A stretch of DNA of 64,000 bases, from NCBI RefSeq assembly GCF_030733745.1, contig NZ_JASHIK010000001.1, positions 248,001 to 312,000 on the forward strand. The letters are read 5' to 3'. The stretch is from Stappia sp. MMSF_3263. Its GTDB lineage: Bacteria; Pseudomonadota; Alphaproteobacteria; Rhizobiales; Stappiaceae. Under the pieces are notes generated by a model. It did no database searches, was not told the origin of the DNA, and saw nothing but the letters and a program-made list of their open reading frames with translations. Below, piece by piece: positions 16,571 to 26,789 of the stretch (positions are counted from its first letter, which is position 1; each line of letters begins with the position of its first letter). The translations under genes and the position numbers were made by a program.

Positions 16571-16827
16571 CGGGGGGAGGAACACCGCGAGGTCAGGAAG
16601 AAGCGGCGTTTGATGAGTGTAATATGGGGGTGATGCGGCCCGCTTACAGTGATGGCGGTCACACAATCCGCTTTGCTGGGGGCGAAACCGCCCTAATATG
16701 GGGCGGCGGGGCCTGCCGGCCCGGCACGACGGGGCAGTCGTGCGGGGCCCGTTTCCAGTTCATGCGGCATTCATGCCCGGGTCCCGATAATCGCGTTCCA
16801 AGAGGACGACAGATCGAGGCGGGACTG

Positions 16828-17517
16828 ATGCTGGAAATCAAGACATTCCTGGAAAACAGCTTTTCCATGGAAGGCCTGGACACCGAGCTGGCCGCCGGGC
16901 TCTCCGCCCTGGCGAGACCGATGTCGGTGAAGCCCGGCGCGATCCTGTTCGAGGCCGGCGACCCCGGCAATGGCTGCTATGCCATCCTGGAAGGCTCGCT
17001 GAAGGTCTCCATCGTCAGCGTCGAGGGCGACGAGCAGCTGCTGGCCGTGCTCGGGCCGGGCTCGATCGTCGGCGAGCTGGCGCTTCTCGACGGGCGGGCC
17101 CGCTCGGCCACCGTCACCGCGCTGAAGCCCTCGCGCCTCGCCTTCATCGACAAGTATGCCTTCGAGCGCTTCGCCGACGAGAACCCGGCGCTTTACCGGC
17201 ACATGCTCTCCATCGTCGGCAAGCGGCTGCGCCAGGCCAACGACGTGCTTGCCGCGCGCTCCTTCCTGCCGCTGCCCGGCCGCGTCGCGCAGACCCTGCT
17301 GCAGCTTGCCGACACGTTCGGAAAGCCGGTCGACAAGGACCGCATCCTGATCCACTACAAGCTCTCCCAGGCCGACATCGCCAACATGGCCGGCGCGGCG
17401 CGCGAGAATGTCAGCCGCGTGCTCAATGACTGGAAACGGGCCGGCACGATCAGCCGGATTTCCGGCTATTACTGCCTGGAAAACCCCGACTGGCTGCGCC
17501 GTGCCTCGGCGCTTTGA
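16828..17517 (+). CDS. Crp/Fnr-family transcription regulator
   Basis: A 229-residue regulator. Residues about 30-130 form a cyclic-nucleotide-binding fold with GELALLDGRARSATVTA, matching the phosphate-binding cassette of CRP (Arg-Ser present), so cAMP or a similar ligand is plausible. Residues about 150-225 form the winged HTH (LSQADIANMAGAARENVSRV, then LNDWKRAG). There is no Cys cluster for an FNR-type iron-sulfur centre. ATG at 16828 follows GAGGCGGGACTG; the frame is open upstream to 16624 but that part lacks family features. Target genes cannot be inferred from the neighbourhood; the next gene is a chemoreceptor on the same strand 149 bp away. Confidence 0.88.
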   Translation: MLEIKTFLENSFSMEGLDTELAAGLSALARPMSVKPGAILFEAGDPGNGCYAILEGSLKVSIVSVEGDEQLLAVLGPGSIVGELALLDGRARSATVTALKPSRLAFIDKYAFERFADENPALYRHMLSIVGKRLRQANDVLAARSFLPLPGRVAQTLLQLADTFGKPVDKDRILIHYKLSQADIANMAGAARENVSRVLNDWKRAGTISRISGYYCLENPDWLRRASAL

Positions 17518-17666
17518 TGAATTTTCAATGACGCTGACGCAGCGTCGGCAAGGCCTGTCGCCGCTTTTGTTTCCTTATCCTGCAACAAATGCCGAGGGTT
17601 AAGCCCGCGGTAAGGCGAATCCACTACCGCTTTGGGAAAGTTCGGGCCCCAAAGTGAGGTTAGGCA

Positions 17667-19721
17667 ATGCGGTTTTCCGACCTGTCGATACGCAACAAGC
17701 TCCTGGTCAGCGCCGGCGCGCTGTTCTTCGCCTCGATGATCGGCACCAGCCTGACCGGCTCGCTGGTGATGTCCTCGGCGGCCGAAAAGGCGGCCGAGAG
17801 CGAGGCGCGCGCGCTGCTCGATGCCTATGCCAGCGAAGTGTCTGGAGGCGTGTCGCGATCGCTCACCGTCGCCAAGACGGCGGCCGCGGCGGTCGAGGGG
17901 CTGCTTGCCGGAGGCATGAGCGACCGCGACCGGCTCGGCGACCTGATGATCCGTACGGTCGAGGCCAATCCCCAGCTTGTCGGCATGACGCTGGCCTTCG
18001 AGCCGAACGGGCTGGACGGGCGCGACGCCGAGTTCAAGGGGCACAAGTATTCCGACGCCAACGGCCGCTTCGTCCCCTATTTCTACTTCGGCGCCGACAG
18101 GAAGGTGACCGTCGAGCAGCTTGTCATGACCAAGGAATCGGGCACCGAGGGCTGGTACGACATGCCGGTGCGCGAGAACCGTTCGCTGGTGACCCCGCCC
18201 TACACCTATCCGATCGACGGCAAGGACGTGCTGATGACCACCATCAGCTGGGTCGTGCGCAAGGGCGACAAGCCCGTCGGCATCGCCACCTCGGATCTGG
18301 CACTGACCTCCATCGTCGAGAAAATGTCGGCGCTCAAGCCCTTCGGCGCCGGCGAGGTCAAGCTGGTTGGCGGCGACGACCTGTGGGTCTCGACTTCCGA
18401 TGCCGCCCTGCTCGGCAAGAAGGTCGGGGACGCCGAGCTTCTCAAGCTGATGCGCGAGGCCACCTCCGGCGCGGCGAGCGCCCATGTTGGAGAGCGTTAC
18501 CTGGCGGTCCTGCCGGTCGCCTTCCCCGGCGTTGCCGAGCGCTGGTATGTCGCCGTCGACGTGCCCTATTCGGCGATGGTCGCCGGTGCCACCAGCGCCC
18601 GCAACACGATGCTTGCCATCGCGCTCGCCCTGCTCGCCGTGGTGCTCGGCCTCGTCTGGTTCGGGGCCGGCGCGCTCGCCCGTCCCGTCGCCCGCCTGAC
18701 CGAGGTGATGCGCCGTCTTGCCGGCGGCGACACGTCCGTCGATGCGGGCATGGAGGGACGCCGCGACGAGATCGGCGACATGGCGCGCGCGGTCGAGACC
18801 TTCCGCGAGAACGCGCTGGAACGCCAGCGGCTGGAAGCCGCCCAGGGCGAGGACGCGCAGGCCCGCGCCGCGCGCCAGGCCCGCACCGAGGCGCTGATCT
18901 CCGGCTTCCGCGACACCGTGCGCGGCCTTATCGGCAGCGTCAGCCAGACCGCTTCGGGTCTCGACGAGACGGCGCGCGAACTCTCCGCTTCCGCCCATGA
19001 CAGCGCCGAGCGCGCCAGCGAGACCTCGCAGGCAAGTTCGGCGGCGACCGGCAACGTGCAGACGGTGGCCAGCGCGGCCGAGGAACTCTCCGCCTCCATC
19101 GCCGAGATCTCGCGCCAGGTCGGCCAGACCACCCAGGTCGTCGACCAGGCCACCCAGGGCACCCACTCGACCAACGAGAAGGTCGCCGGTCTTGCCGCCG
19201 CCGCCAACAAGATCGGCGAGGTCGTCTCGTTGATCCAGGCGATTGCAGAGCAGACCAACCTTCTGGCGCTGAACGCCACCATCGAGGCGGCACGGGCCGG
19301 CGAGGCGGGGCGCGGCTTTGCCGTCGTTGCCGCCGAAGTCAAGGAACTGGCGACCCAGACCTCCAAGGCGACCGAGGAGATCGGCGCCCAAGTCGCCGCG
19401 ATCCAGGGCTCGACCGGCGAGGCCGTCTCGGCCATCGGCGAGATCGCCCAGATCATGCAGGAAGTGAACGGCTACACCGCCTCGATTGCCTCCGCGGTCG
19501 AGCAGCAGGGCGCGGCGACGAGCGACATCTCGCGCTCGGTGCAGCAGGCGGCGGAAGGCACCGGCGCGGTCACCCGCAACATGGAGCTGCTCGCCTCGAC
19601 GGTGGAAAGCACCTCGGCGGCGGCCGGCAACGTGCTCGATGCATCCGGCGCCATGAGCCGCAACACCGACGCCCTGCGCGAGGAGATCGACCGCTTCCTG
19701 ACGGATGTTGCCGCTGCCTGA
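17667..19721 (+). CDS. Methyl-accepting chemotaxis protein with dCache sensor
   Basis: A 684-residue chemoreceptor. It has an N-terminal membrane helix (about 12-35), a periplasmic double-Cache domain (about 40-310), a second helix (about 315-340), a HAMP domain and a long helical signalling domain. The sensor contains [19 protein letters not shown], the WY...R...PY pattern seen in dCache_1 domains that often bind amino acids or amines. The hairpin tip reads [20 protein letters not shown], as in all chemoreceptors. No CheA, CheW or CheR is nearby, so it is an orphan locus. RBS GAGGTTAGGCA precedes the ATG. A strong terminator follows. Confidence 0.94.
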   Translation: MRFSDLSIRNKLLVSAGALFFASMIGTSLTGSLVMSSAAEKAAESEARALLDAYASEVSGGVSRSLTVAKTAAAAVEGLLAGGMSDRDRLGDLMIRTVEANPQLVGMTLAFEPNGLDGRDAEFKGHKYSDANGRFVPYFYFGADRKVTVEQLVMTKESGTEGWYDMPVRENRSLVTPPYTYPIDGKDVLMTTISWVVRKGDKPVGIATSDLALTSIVEKMSALKPFGAGEVKLVGGDDLWVSTSDAALLGKKVGDAELLKLMREATSGAASAHVGERYLAVLPVAFPGVAERWYVAVDVPYSAMVAGATSARNTMLAIALALLAVVLGLVWFGAGALARPVARLTEVMRRLAGGDTSVDAGMEGRRDEIGDMARAVETFRENALERQRLEAAQGEDAQARAARQARTEALISGFRDTVRGLIGSVSQTASGLDETARELSASAHDSAERASETSQASSAATGNVQTVASAAEELSASIAEISRQVGQTTQVVDQATQGTHSTNEKVAGLAAAANKIGEVVSLIQAIAEQTNLLALNATIEAARAGEAGRGFAVVAAEVKELATQTSKATEEIGAQVAAIQGSTGEAVSAIGEIAQIMQEVNGYTASIASAVEQQGAATSDISRSVQQAAEGTGAVTRNMELLASTVESTSAAAGNVLDASGAMSRNTDALREEIDRFLTDVAAA

Positions 19722-19754
19722 GGCGGCCACGAGCGCTCCACATGACCTCACGCG

Positions 19755-19787
19755 AAACCCCGGCGGGCATCCCCGCCGGGGTTTTCC
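19755..19787 (+). terminator. Rho-independent terminator after the chemoreceptor
   Basis: A 13-bp perfect stem (aaaccccggcggg / cccgccggggttt) with a short loop, followed by T-rich sequence. Confidence 0.9.
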
Positions 19788-19896
19788 GTTGCGCGCCCGG
19801 GCAAATCGCGGGCGACGGGCAATTTCCAGCGCGGCGGAATGGCTCTAGGCTTTCTCCCGGACCGTTTTTCCGATTCCCTGCGCAAGGAGACCGCCC

Positions 19897-20286
19897 GTGA
19901 GCGATGCGACCGAGACCCCCAGCGGCGAGCTGACGCTGAGAACCATGGCGATGCCGGCCGACACCAATGCGGCGGGCGACATTTTTGGCGGCTGGGTTCT
20001 TTCGCAGATGGATCTGGCGGGCGGCATCGCGGCCGGCCAGCGGGCAAGGCTGCGCGTCGTCACCATCTCCGTCGACCAGATGACCTTCATCCGCCCGGTG
20101 CATGTGGGCGACGTGCTTTGCGTCTATTGCCGCGTGATCGGCGTCGGGCGCACCTCGATGAAGATCGGCATCGAGGCCTGGGCGCTGCGCCACCGGCACG
20201 GCGAGCGCGTGAAGGTCACCGACGCGACCTTCACCTTCGTCTCCGTCGACGATCAGGGCCGGCCGATCCCGGTTCCGCCTGAGTAG
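19897..20286 (+). CDS. Acyl-CoA thioesterase, YciA-like hotdog protein
   Basis: A 129-residue single hotdog-fold thioesterase that hydrolyses acyl-CoAs in the cytoplasm. Family motifs include MPADTNAAGDIFGGWVLSQM, where the Asp after AAG is the catalytic residue in YciA-type enzymes, and FIRPVHVGDVLCVYC. It starts with GTG at 19897 after AAGGAG. Its last 34 bp overlap the 3' end of a convergent small gene. Length and motifs match YciA closely; acyl-chain preference is unknown. Confidence 0.92.
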   Translation: MSDATETPSGELTLRTMAMPADTNAAGDIFGGWVLSQMDLAGGIAAGQRARLRVVTISVDQMTFIRPVHVGDVLCVYCRVIGVGRTSMKIGIEAWALRHRHGERVKVTDATFTFVSVDDQGRPIPVPPE

Positions 20287-20630
20287 GGAGCAAGCGGCGC
20301 GGCCGCGTTGCGGCGACGCAGGCGGCTCCTGAGCCGTCCCGCCAGCTCCGGGTAGCGCGCCGCGATGTCGCGAAACAGCACCTCGTCGACAACGTTGCGG
20401 CACCCTCCGGCCCACAGCCTCACCAGGGTCGCCAGCCTGTCGGCCCGTTCCGCCCCGGCGAGGATGTCGCTGTCCGGCCCGCAGCGACCAAAACCCGGGG
20501 CGCGCATCCGCAGGCCAACCGCCAGCACCCGCATCTCGGCGAAGGAGATCCGCGTGAGGGACAAACACCGGCCGCGGGACGGCGGAGTGCCGGCGGCGTC
20601 GGTTGAGGCGAGAGGTGAAGCGTTCGACAT
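20253..20630 (-). CDS. Hypothetical small protein
   Basis: A 125-residue protein that I do not recognise. The chosen ATG at 20630 has GGAGG 7-11 nt upstream (tggaggattttttatg), the main reason to think it is real. The central part is helical and well composed (RISFAEMRVLAVGLRM, and a later VVDEVLFRDIAARYPELAGR), with a low-complexity N-terminus and a basic, Gly-rich C-terminus. Its end overlaps the thioesterase gene by 34 bp on the opposite strand. No signal peptide or membrane segment is seen. Confidence 0.5.
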   Translation of the reverse strand: MSNASPLASTDAAGTPPSRGRCLSLTRISFAEMRVLAVGLRMRAPGFGRCGPDSDILAGAERADRLATLVRLWAGGCRNVVDEVLFRDIAARYPELAGRLRSRLRRRNAAAPLAPYSGGTGIGRP

Positions 20631-20859
20631 AAAAAATCCTCCATCGGTTTCCCGAGGAGGACTGGCGCGGATCAGACGACCGTTTCGTTGCCGCTTGCGC
20701 GGCCACATCCCCAAAACGCGGACCGGTTGTACCGGCCGCTTCGTGTCAGGGAGACCACCTTGCCCGGTCGGGCAGGTTGGCGAGGGCGCCAGCCCTTCTC
20801 TTGATGACGGTTTGGCTATGCCATGATCCGGCGGGCCATGCAAGGCCAAAGCGGTCGGC

Positions 20860-22125
20860 TCACGCCGCGTCGCGCGGCAGTTCCGCCTCGTCCTCCTCGG
20901 CGCGCGGATCGAGCGCCAGCGTCTCGGGAGTGGAGAAACGCACGCCCGAGGCCATGGCGACGAAGTCGTCCTTGTCCTCGCTCGGCAGCGCGCTGCGCTG
21001 CGTCATCCGCCACAACGCAAAGGCGATGAGGGAGGCATGGGCGGCCGAGGTCACGGCGAACAGCCCCTGCGGCGTCGTCAGCGTCATCATCACGGCGGCG
21101 AGCAGCGGTCCGACCACCGAGCCGGCGCCGAACAGCAGCAGCAGTCCGCCGCTGGTCTTGAGGAATTCGCCCGGCGGCGTGTGGTCGTTGGCATGGGCGA
21201 CGATCACCGGATACATCGAATAGATCATCCCGCCGAAGGCGGCGACGAGCGCGATGATCACCACCGGCGACAGTGCTCCGCCCAGGCTGAGCGCCGCGCC
21301 GAGCACACAGCCCGCGCCGGCGATGCCGATCAGCACGAGGCGCCGGTCGACACGGTCCGACAGCATGCCGATCGGCACCTGGATCAGTGCGCCGGCCAGA
21401 AGCGCCACCGACATCATCGTCGCGATGGAGGAGACCGACAGGCCCACCTGCCGGCCGTAGACGGCTCCGAGCGTGCCGAAGGCGCTGTTGGAAATGCCGA
21501 TCAGGAAGACGCCGATCACCGCCACCGGCGAGTTGCGCCACAGCGCCCTGAGGTCGAGGCGCGCCTGTGACAGCGGCTGGGGGGCTGCGGCCGTCGATAG
21601 CGCGGTCGGCAGCAGCGCCATGGAATAGATCATCGCGCCGAACACGAAGAACAGGAAGCCGGTCGTGTCGCCGAGCGTCAGCAGCATCTGGCCGAGCATC
21701 GTCGCGCCGAGATTGATCATCGTGTAGATGCCGAAGATCCGGCCCCGCGTCGTCGGGCTGGCGCGCTCGCTCAGCCAGCTTTCCACCACCATGGCGGCAC
21801 CCGCGAAGCAGAACCCGGAAAGGGCCCGGAGCGGGATCCAGGCGGCCGGGGTCATGAACACCAGGTTGAGCAGCACGACGATGGAGGCGAGCGAACAGAA
21901 CACGCCGAAGCAGCGGATATGACCGACGCGCTTGACGATCACCGGGGTCAGCAGGCAGCCGGCGATATAGCCGATCGCCCAACCGGTGCCGAGCAGGCCG
22001 AGCGAGGTGTCGGAAAACCCTTCGTAGGAGCCGCGCAGCGGCAGCAGCAGGCCATGCAGCCCGCCGCCGATCAGCAGCAGCGCCGATCCGACAAGAAGAG
22101 CTGCAATGGGAAGGATCTGGGTCAT
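20860..22125 (-). CDS. MFS transporter (YcaD-like)
   Basis: A 421-residue protein with about 12 hydrophobic segments, the major facilitator fold. The inter-helix motif ESWLSERASPTTRGRIFGIY resembles the YcaD/UMF2-type branch, whose substrates are mostly unknown. A cytosolic acidic tail of about 40 residues follows the last helix. The start at 22125 gives a hydrophobic N-terminus (MTQILPIAALLVGSALLLIG); the frame is open to 22236 without further family features. It is monocistronic. Confidence 0.85.
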   Translation of the reverse strand: MTQILPIAALLVGSALLLIGGGLHGLLLPLRGSYEGFSDTSLGLLGTGWAIGYIAGCLLTPVIVKRVGHIRCFGVFCSLASIVVLLNLVFMTPAAWIPLRALSGFCFAGAAMVVESWLSERASPTTRGRIFGIYTMINLGATMLGQMLLTLGDTTGFLFFVFGAMIYSMALLPTALSTAAAPQPLSQARLDLRALWRNSPVAVIGVFLIGISNSAFGTLGAVYGRQVGLSVSSIATMMSVALLAGALIQVPIGMLSDRVDRRLVLIGIAGAGCVLGAALSLGGALSPVVIIALVAAFGGMIYSMYPVIVAHANDHTPPGEFLKTSGGLLLLFGAGSVVGPLLAAVMMTLTTPQGLFAVTSAAHASLIAFALWRMTQRSALPSEDKDDFVAMASGVRFSTPETLALDPRAEEDEAELPRDAA

Positions 22126-22672
22126 GAAAGGACTGGCCTGAACGAGGAAACGGGCGATGCCGGCACCATCCGCAGCGAACGCGCCGCACGATGCGGCCGC
22201 CCCTGGCGCATCCCTCGGCCGGCATTGCGACGGCATGATGGCAGCCTAGCAAAATCTCCAGCGATCACAACATGCTCCCCCCGGCCGTTCCGGAGGCACT
22301 TGCGGCTGGCTCGCTGCCTTCATCCCGCACTCATGCCGGCCCCCCGGGCAAGGCGAAGCCGCGATCCGGGCCATTCGTTTCCAGAGCGGGGCGACAAGGT
22401 TGTTGCGGCCGCGTATCGGTTTGGGCCGCAGAGGTCGGAAGGTCCTTCGTTCGCCGCGATCGCGGCGTGCCATTGTCACCGCCGGGGTTGCCAGTAGGTC
22501 CCCGCTCGGGGGCGGGGATGACGGCCTGAGAGGAGGCAGGTGCGTTGCGCTGCCCCAAACTCCGGCCGGGATGACGGACTGAGAGGAGGCAAGCGCCCGC
22601 GCCTTGCCCGGACGGGCTGTTTCGTCTAGGAAACCGGCACCCTTTCGCGCGACGTCTCCCCGCGCCCCTACC
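22126..22672. other. Divergent intergenic region with degenerate repeat copies
   Basis: About 550 bp without a supported gene. It carries the dispersed repeat described in the next entry, and must also hold the promoters of the MFS gene and hisS, which I cannot pinpoint. Confidence 0.5.
22335..22595 (+). repeat. Dispersed repeat, degenerate copy
   Basis: Contains module B with its hairpin (ccccgggc ... ccggg at about 22342-22370) followed by cattcgtttccagagcgg, matching the 26.9 and 27.3 kb copies with changes. It then has two short tandem versions of gggatgacgg-ctgagaggaggca at about 22515 and 22568, related to module A. Confidence 0.75.
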
Positions 22673-24280
22673 ATGGATTCCGACACGCCGATGGCCAAGA
22701 ACAAACCGTCCAAGCTGAAGGCCCGCCTGCCGCGCGGCTTCGTCGACCGCTCGGCCGCCGACATCCGCGCCACCGAGGCGATGCTGGCGAAAATCAAGGC
22801 CGTCTACGAGCGATACGGCTTCGATCCGGTGGAGACGCCGGCCTTCGAATATACCGACTGCCTCGGCAAGTTCCTGCCCGACACCGACCGGCCGAATGCC
22901 GGCGTCTTCTCCGTGCAGGACGACGACGAGCAGTGGATGAGCCTGCGTTACGATCTCACCGCGCCGCTCGCCCGTCACGTGGCGGAGAACATCAACGAGA
23001 TCCAGCTGCCCTACCGCACCTATCGCGCCGGCTGGGTGTTCCGCAATGAAAAGCCGGGACCGGGCCGTTTCCGCCAGTTCATGCAGTTCGACGCCGACAG
23101 CGTCGGCGCGCCGGGCGTCCAGGCGGATGCCGAGATGTGCATGATGATGGCCGATGTTCTGGATGCTCTGGGCATCTACGAGATCGACGAGAACGGCAAC
23201 AAGAAGCCGCTCTATGTCATCCGCGTCAACAACCGCAAGGTGCTCGACGGTGTGATGGAGGCGATCGGCCTTGGCGGCGAGGAAAACGCCGAGCGCCGGC
23301 TGACCGTGCTCAGGGCCATCGACAAGCTCGACAAGTTCGGCGTCGAGGGCGTGCGGCTGCTCCTGGGCGAGGGGCGTTGGGAAGGCGGCGCGCCGGACAA
23401 AGGCGACTTCACCAAAGGTGCGGGGCTGGAGAGCGACTCAATCGACCTCGTCATTCAGTACATAGAAGTTCGCCTGGAGTCGGGTGGGGTAGGTTCACCC
23501 GCTCTGACAAGTTATCTGGATTTACTTGGGAATACCGAGAGTGGAACGGCTGGTCTTCAAGAGCTTGAGGAAATGGCACAGCTATTTTCGGCCGCCAATT
23601 ATGAAAGGGACCGCATCAGGATCGACCCCTCCGTCGTCCGCGGTCTCGAATATTACACCGGCCCGGTCTATGAGGCCGAGCTGCTGTTTCCCGTCACCAA
23701 CGAGAAGGGCGAGGTCGTGCAATTCGGCTCCGTCGGCGGCGGCGGGCGCTATGATGGCCTCGTCAAGCGCTTCACCGGGCGCGACGTGCCGGCGACCGGC
23801 TTTTCCATCGGCGTCTCGCGCCTGATGAGCGCGCTGAAGAACCTCGGCAAGCTGAAGAGCGACGAGGTGCTGGCCCCCGTGCTCGTCACCGTGATGGACG
23901 GCGATACGGGAAACCTCGCCCGTTACCAGAAGATGACGCAGGACCTGCGCGCCGCCGGCATCCGCGCCGAGATGTACCAGGGCAACTGGAAGAAGTTCGG
24001 CAACCAGCTGAAATATGCCGACCGGCGCGGCTGTCCGCTCGCCATCATCCAGGGCGGCGACGAACGGGCCGAGGGCATCGTCCAGATCAAGGACCTGATC
24101 GAGGGCAAGCGGCTTTCCGGCGAGATCGAGGACAATGTCACCTGGCGCGAGAGCCGGCCGGCGCAGGAAAGCTGCCCCGAAGCCGATCTTGTCGAAACCG
24201 TCCGCCGCATGCTGGCCGCGCAGGCCGAGGACCGGGCGCGCGAAGGTGCGAAGGCGTCGGCGCAAGGGGAAAGCGTATGA
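22673..24280 (+). CDS. hisS: Histidyl-tRNA synthetase
   Basis: A 535-residue class II synthetase that charges tRNA-His. Class II motif 2 is seen in [20 protein letters not shown], and the HisRS signatures are [17 protein letters not shown] and [12 protein letters not shown]-terminal anticodon-binding domain follows ([20 protein letters not shown]). This is the longer alphaproteobacterial form. Start is uncertain: ATG at 22673 or 22691, neither with a strong RBS. About 23450-23610 has markedly lower GC and unusual codons (TTA, ATA, GTA, AGT), although the protein stays in frame and family-like. Its stop overlaps the hisZ start by 4 bp. Confidence 0.96.
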   Translation: MDSDTPMAKNKPSKLKARLPRGFVDRSAADIRATEAMLAKIKAVYERYGFDPVETPAFEYTDCLGKFLPDTDRPNAGVFSVQDDDEQWMSLRYDLTAPLARHVAENINEIQLPYRTYRAGWVFRNEKPGPGRFRQFMQFDADSVGAPGVQADAEMCMMMADVLDALGIYEIDENGNKKPLYVIRVNNRKVLDGVMEAIGLGGEENAERRLTVLRAIDKLDKFGVEGVRLLLGEGRWEGGAPDKGDFTKGAGLESDSIDLVIQYIEVRLESGGVGSPALTSYLDLLGNTESGTAGLQELEEMAQLFSAANYERDRIRIDPSVVRGLEYYTGPVYEAELLFPVTNEKGEVVQFGSVGGGGRYDGLVKRFTGRDVPATGFSIGVSRLMSALKNLGKLKSDEVLAPVLVTVMDGDTGNLARYQKMTQDLRAAGIRAEMYQGNWKKFGNQLKYADRRGCPLAIIQGGDERAEGIVQIKDLIEGKRLSGEIEDNVTWRESRPAQESCPEADLVETVRRMLAAQAEDRAREGAKASAQGESV

Positions 24281-25392
24281 GCATCCTGCCGCCCTCGCGC
24301 CGCTATGCGGAGCTGACCGATCTCTTTTCCGAGGAGGGGTTTCCGCGCGTCGAGCCGGCGGTGCTGCAGCCCTCCAGCCTCTTCCTCGACCTGATCGGCG
24401 AGGACATTCGCGGCCGCATGTATCTGGCCAGCGATGCCTCGGGCGGGGAGGAACTGTGCCTGCGCCCCGACTACACGATCCCCGTCTGCCGCGCCCATCT
24501 CGACGGGCCGGGCGCGACCACGCCGGCGCGCTATTCCTATTGTGGGCCGGTGTTCCGCCAGCGCCGCGAGGGCTCGGGCGAGTTCATGCAGGCGGGTGTC
24601 GAGTGCTTCGGCCGCGCCGACGAGACGGCTGCCGATGCGGACATCCTGGCGCTGGCCGCGCGGGCGCTTGCCGTGCTCGGCGTCGATGATCTGAGGATCC
24701 ATATCGGCGACGAGGCGCTCTACCGCGCCGTGCTCGACGGGCTGGACCTTGCCCCCGTCTGGCGGCGACGGCTCGGCGAACTCTTCGGCGAGCGCGACCG
24801 GCTGGACGCTGCGATCTCCAACATGAAAGGCGGCGCCGGCGACGGCGCGCCGGCAACGCCCGCATTGATGCGCGCGCTGGAGGGCGTCGATCCGGAAACG
24901 GCGCAGGCCGCCGTCGCCGAACTGCTCAGCCTGACGGGCCTGCGCCCGGTTGCCGGGCGCTCTGCCGCCGACATCGCCGAGCGCCTGCTGGAACAGGCGA
25001 TGCTCGCCAATCATGACAGCGGCACGGACCGCGCCGCCGAGGTGCTGACGCGCTTCCTGGCGATTGCCGGCCCCCCGCGCGAGGCGGTGGCGGCGATGCA
25101 GCGCTTTGCCGGGGAGACCGGGCTCGACCTTTCCGCGGCGCTGGAGCGCTTCTCGGCGCGGCTCGATGCGCTGGAAGCGGCCGGCGTCGACACGGGCGCG
25201 CTCACCTTCGCCGCCGATTTCGGCCGCCGGCTTGACTATTACACGGGCTTCGTCTTCGAGATCCATTCGGCCGCCCGCAAGGCCGCCGGCCAGATCGTCG
25301 GCGGCGGCCGCTACGACCGACTGCTTGCCCTGCTCGGCGCCGAGACGCACATTCCCGCGACCGGCTTTTCCATCTGGCTCGACCGGATCTGA
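24277..25392 (+). CDS. hisZ: ATP phosphoribosyltransferase regulatory subunit HisZ
   Basis: A 371-residue HisRS-like protein without the anticodon-binding domain. It activates short-form HisG in the first step of histidine synthesis. HisRS-derived motifs are kept ([60 protein letters not shown]). ATGA overlap with hisS indicates translational coupling, and hisG follows after 13 bp. The gene order hisS-hisZ-hisG is known in alphaproteobacteria. Confidence 0.95.
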   Translation: MSILPPSRRYAELTDLFSEEGFPRVEPAVLQPSSLFLDLIGEDIRGRMYLASDASGGEELCLRPDYTIPVCRAHLDGPGATTPARYSYCGPVFRQRREGSGEFMQAGVECFGRADETAADADILALAARALAVLGVDDLRIHIGDEALYRAVLDGLDLAPVWRRRLGELFGERDRLDAAISNMKGGAGDGAPATPALMRALEGVDPETAQAAVAELLSLTGLRPVAGRSAADIAERLLEQAMLANHDSGTDRAAEVLTRFLAIAGPPREAVAAMQRFAGETGLDLSAALERFSARLDALEAAGVDTGALTFAADFGRRLDYYTGFVFEIHSAARKAAGQIVGGGRYDRLLALLGAETHIPATGFSIWLDRI

Positions 25393-25405
25393 AAGCGCAA
25401 ATGCC

Positions 25406-26410
25406 ATGACCGAAGCTTCCGACACCCGTTCCCAGCCGCTGATCATCGCCGTGCCCTCCAAGGGCCGGCTGCAGGAGAACACGCACGATTTCTTCGCCCG
25501 CGCCGGCCTGCCGGTCGGGCGTCCGGGGGGCGCGCGCAACTATCGCGGACGGCTCGGCCGCTTCGCCGCCTCGGACGTGGAGATCGCCTTCCTCTCGGCC
25601 TCCGAGATCGCCCGCGAGCTGAGCGCCGGCCAGGCGCATCTGGGTGTCACCGGGCTCGATCTGGTGCACGAGACGATTTCGCGGCCCGACGAGCTGGTGC
25701 ATGTGGTCACCCCGCTCGGCTTCGGCTTCGCCGACGTGGTCGTCGCCGCGCCCGATGCCTGGATCGACGTCTCGACCATGGCCGATCTGGTCGACGTCGC
25801 CTCGCATTTCCGTGCCCGCAGCGGCGTACGGCTGCGCGTCGCCACCAAATATGTGGCGCTGACGCGGGCCTTCTTCGCGAGCCACGGCCTGTCCGACTAC
25901 CGGATCGTGGAAAGCGCGGGGGCAACGGAAGGCGCGCCGGCCGCCGGTACGGCGGAACTCGTCGTCGACATCACCACCACCGGCTCGACCCTTGTGGCCA
26001 ACAATCTCAAGGTGCTCGAGGACGGCATCATCCTGAAGAGCCAGGCGCATCTCGTCGCCTCGCTGAAGGCCGACTGGACGGACGCGCAGCTTGCCGCCGC
26101 GCGGGTGATCCTCGACCGGATCGCGGCCGAGGAACGCGCCCGCGGCTTCCGCGAGATCCGCGCGCTGGTGCAGGCACCTGAACTGACCGCAAGGGCCGCG
26201 GCCGAGCAGTTCGGCGCGATCGCGCCCTTCGGCACGCAGGTCGGCCAGCCCTTGCTGCTGCATTGCCCGGCCGGCCGCGCCGCCGATTGCGCCACGCTCT
26301 TGCGCGACCACGGCGCGCCGCATGTCAGCGTGACGACGCTCGACTATGTCTTCGGCACGCAGAACCCGCTCTACGAGCCGCTCGCCGCACGGGTGTCCGA
26401 GGCGCGCTGA
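25406..26410 (+). CDS. hisG: ATP phosphoribosyltransferase HisG, with C-terminal extension
   Basis: Catalyses ATP + PRPP to phosphoribosyl-ATP, the first step of histidine synthesis. The N-terminal about 220 residues are a normal catalytic region ([17 protein letters not shown] near the start, and [20 protein letters not shown] for the PRPP loop). At 334 residues it is about 100 longer than typical short-form HisG that needs HisZ. The extra part after about residue 225 includes [20 protein letters not shown] and may be an ACT-like regulatory domain as in long-form HisG, or a distinct extension. Having both HisZ and a long C-terminus is unusual. Start is ATG at 25406. Confidence 0.93.
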   Translation: MTEASDTRSQPLIIAVPSKGRLQENTHDFFARAGLPVGRPGGARNYRGRLGRFAASDVEIAFLSASEIARELSAGQAHLGVTGLDLVHETISRPDELVHVVTPLGFGFADVVVAAPDAWIDVSTMADLVDVASHFRARSGVRLRVATKYVALTRAFFASHGLSDYRIVESAGATEGAPAAGTAELVVDITTTGSTLVANNLKVLEDGIILKSQAHLVASLKADWTDAQLAAARVILDRIAAEERARGFREIRALVQAPELTARAAAEQFGAIAPFGTQVGQPLLLHCPAGRAADCATLLRDHGAPHVSVTTLDYVFGTQNPLYEPLAARVSEAR

Positions 26411-26429
26411 GGGGCGATTGGCGCGCCTC
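26399..26429. terminator. Hairpin across the convergent hisG and slyX stops
   Basis: gaggcgcgc ... gcgcgcctc, a 9-bp perfect stem spanning the ends of both genes. No T-tract is present, so termination is possible but not certain. Confidence 0.4.
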
Positions 26430-26640
26430 AGTAATGCGGCGGCTTGGTCACCGGAGCGCCGCGCGAGGCGGCGTCCTCCAGCTCCTCGACATGCTCGACG
26501 AGGGCGGCGAGGCGGCGGGTGAGCGTATCCAGCTGGCCCGCCTGGGCGGTGACCACCTCGTTCAGCTCCTCGACCGTGCGCGTCTGGAAGGCCAGCTGCT
26601 CCTCCAGCCTCTCGATGCGGGCAATCGTATCGCGGTCCAT
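26428..26640 (-). CDS. slyX: SlyX-family protein
   Basis: A 70-residue coiled-coil protein. The pattern RIERLEEQLAFQTRTVEELN, the following heptads, and the terminal PPHY are the SlyX hallmark. ATG at 26640 has GAGGA upstream (gaggacgagtgca). The function of SlyX is not established. It converges with hisG, and the stops are 17 bp apart. Confidence 0.88.
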   Translation of the reverse strand: MDRDTIARIERLEEQLAFQTRTVEELNEVVTAQAGQLDTLTRRLAALVEHVEELEDAASRGAPVTKPPHY

Positions 26641-26789
26641 TGCACTCGTCCTCAAGTCGTCTCGTCTCTTTTCAAGGTCGGGATTTCCGGGCCGCCTGTT
26701 CCGTGCCCGTCCGTTCGGGCCTCGCCATACTCCCTGCAGTGGCGTCTGTCCATGAGGAGGGGGCGGGAAGGGGCGAAGCGTCGCCCGCG

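Noticed and set aside
17469-19751. A long open frame (760 aa) on the - strand opposite the chemoreceptor
   Set aside because: It is the antisense shadow of the chemoreceptor gene; high GC keeps the opposite frames open. It has no family motif.
24277-25392. A second histidyl-tRNA synthetase gene
   Set aside because: It lacks the anticodon-binding domain and lies between hisS and hisG, so it is HisZ.
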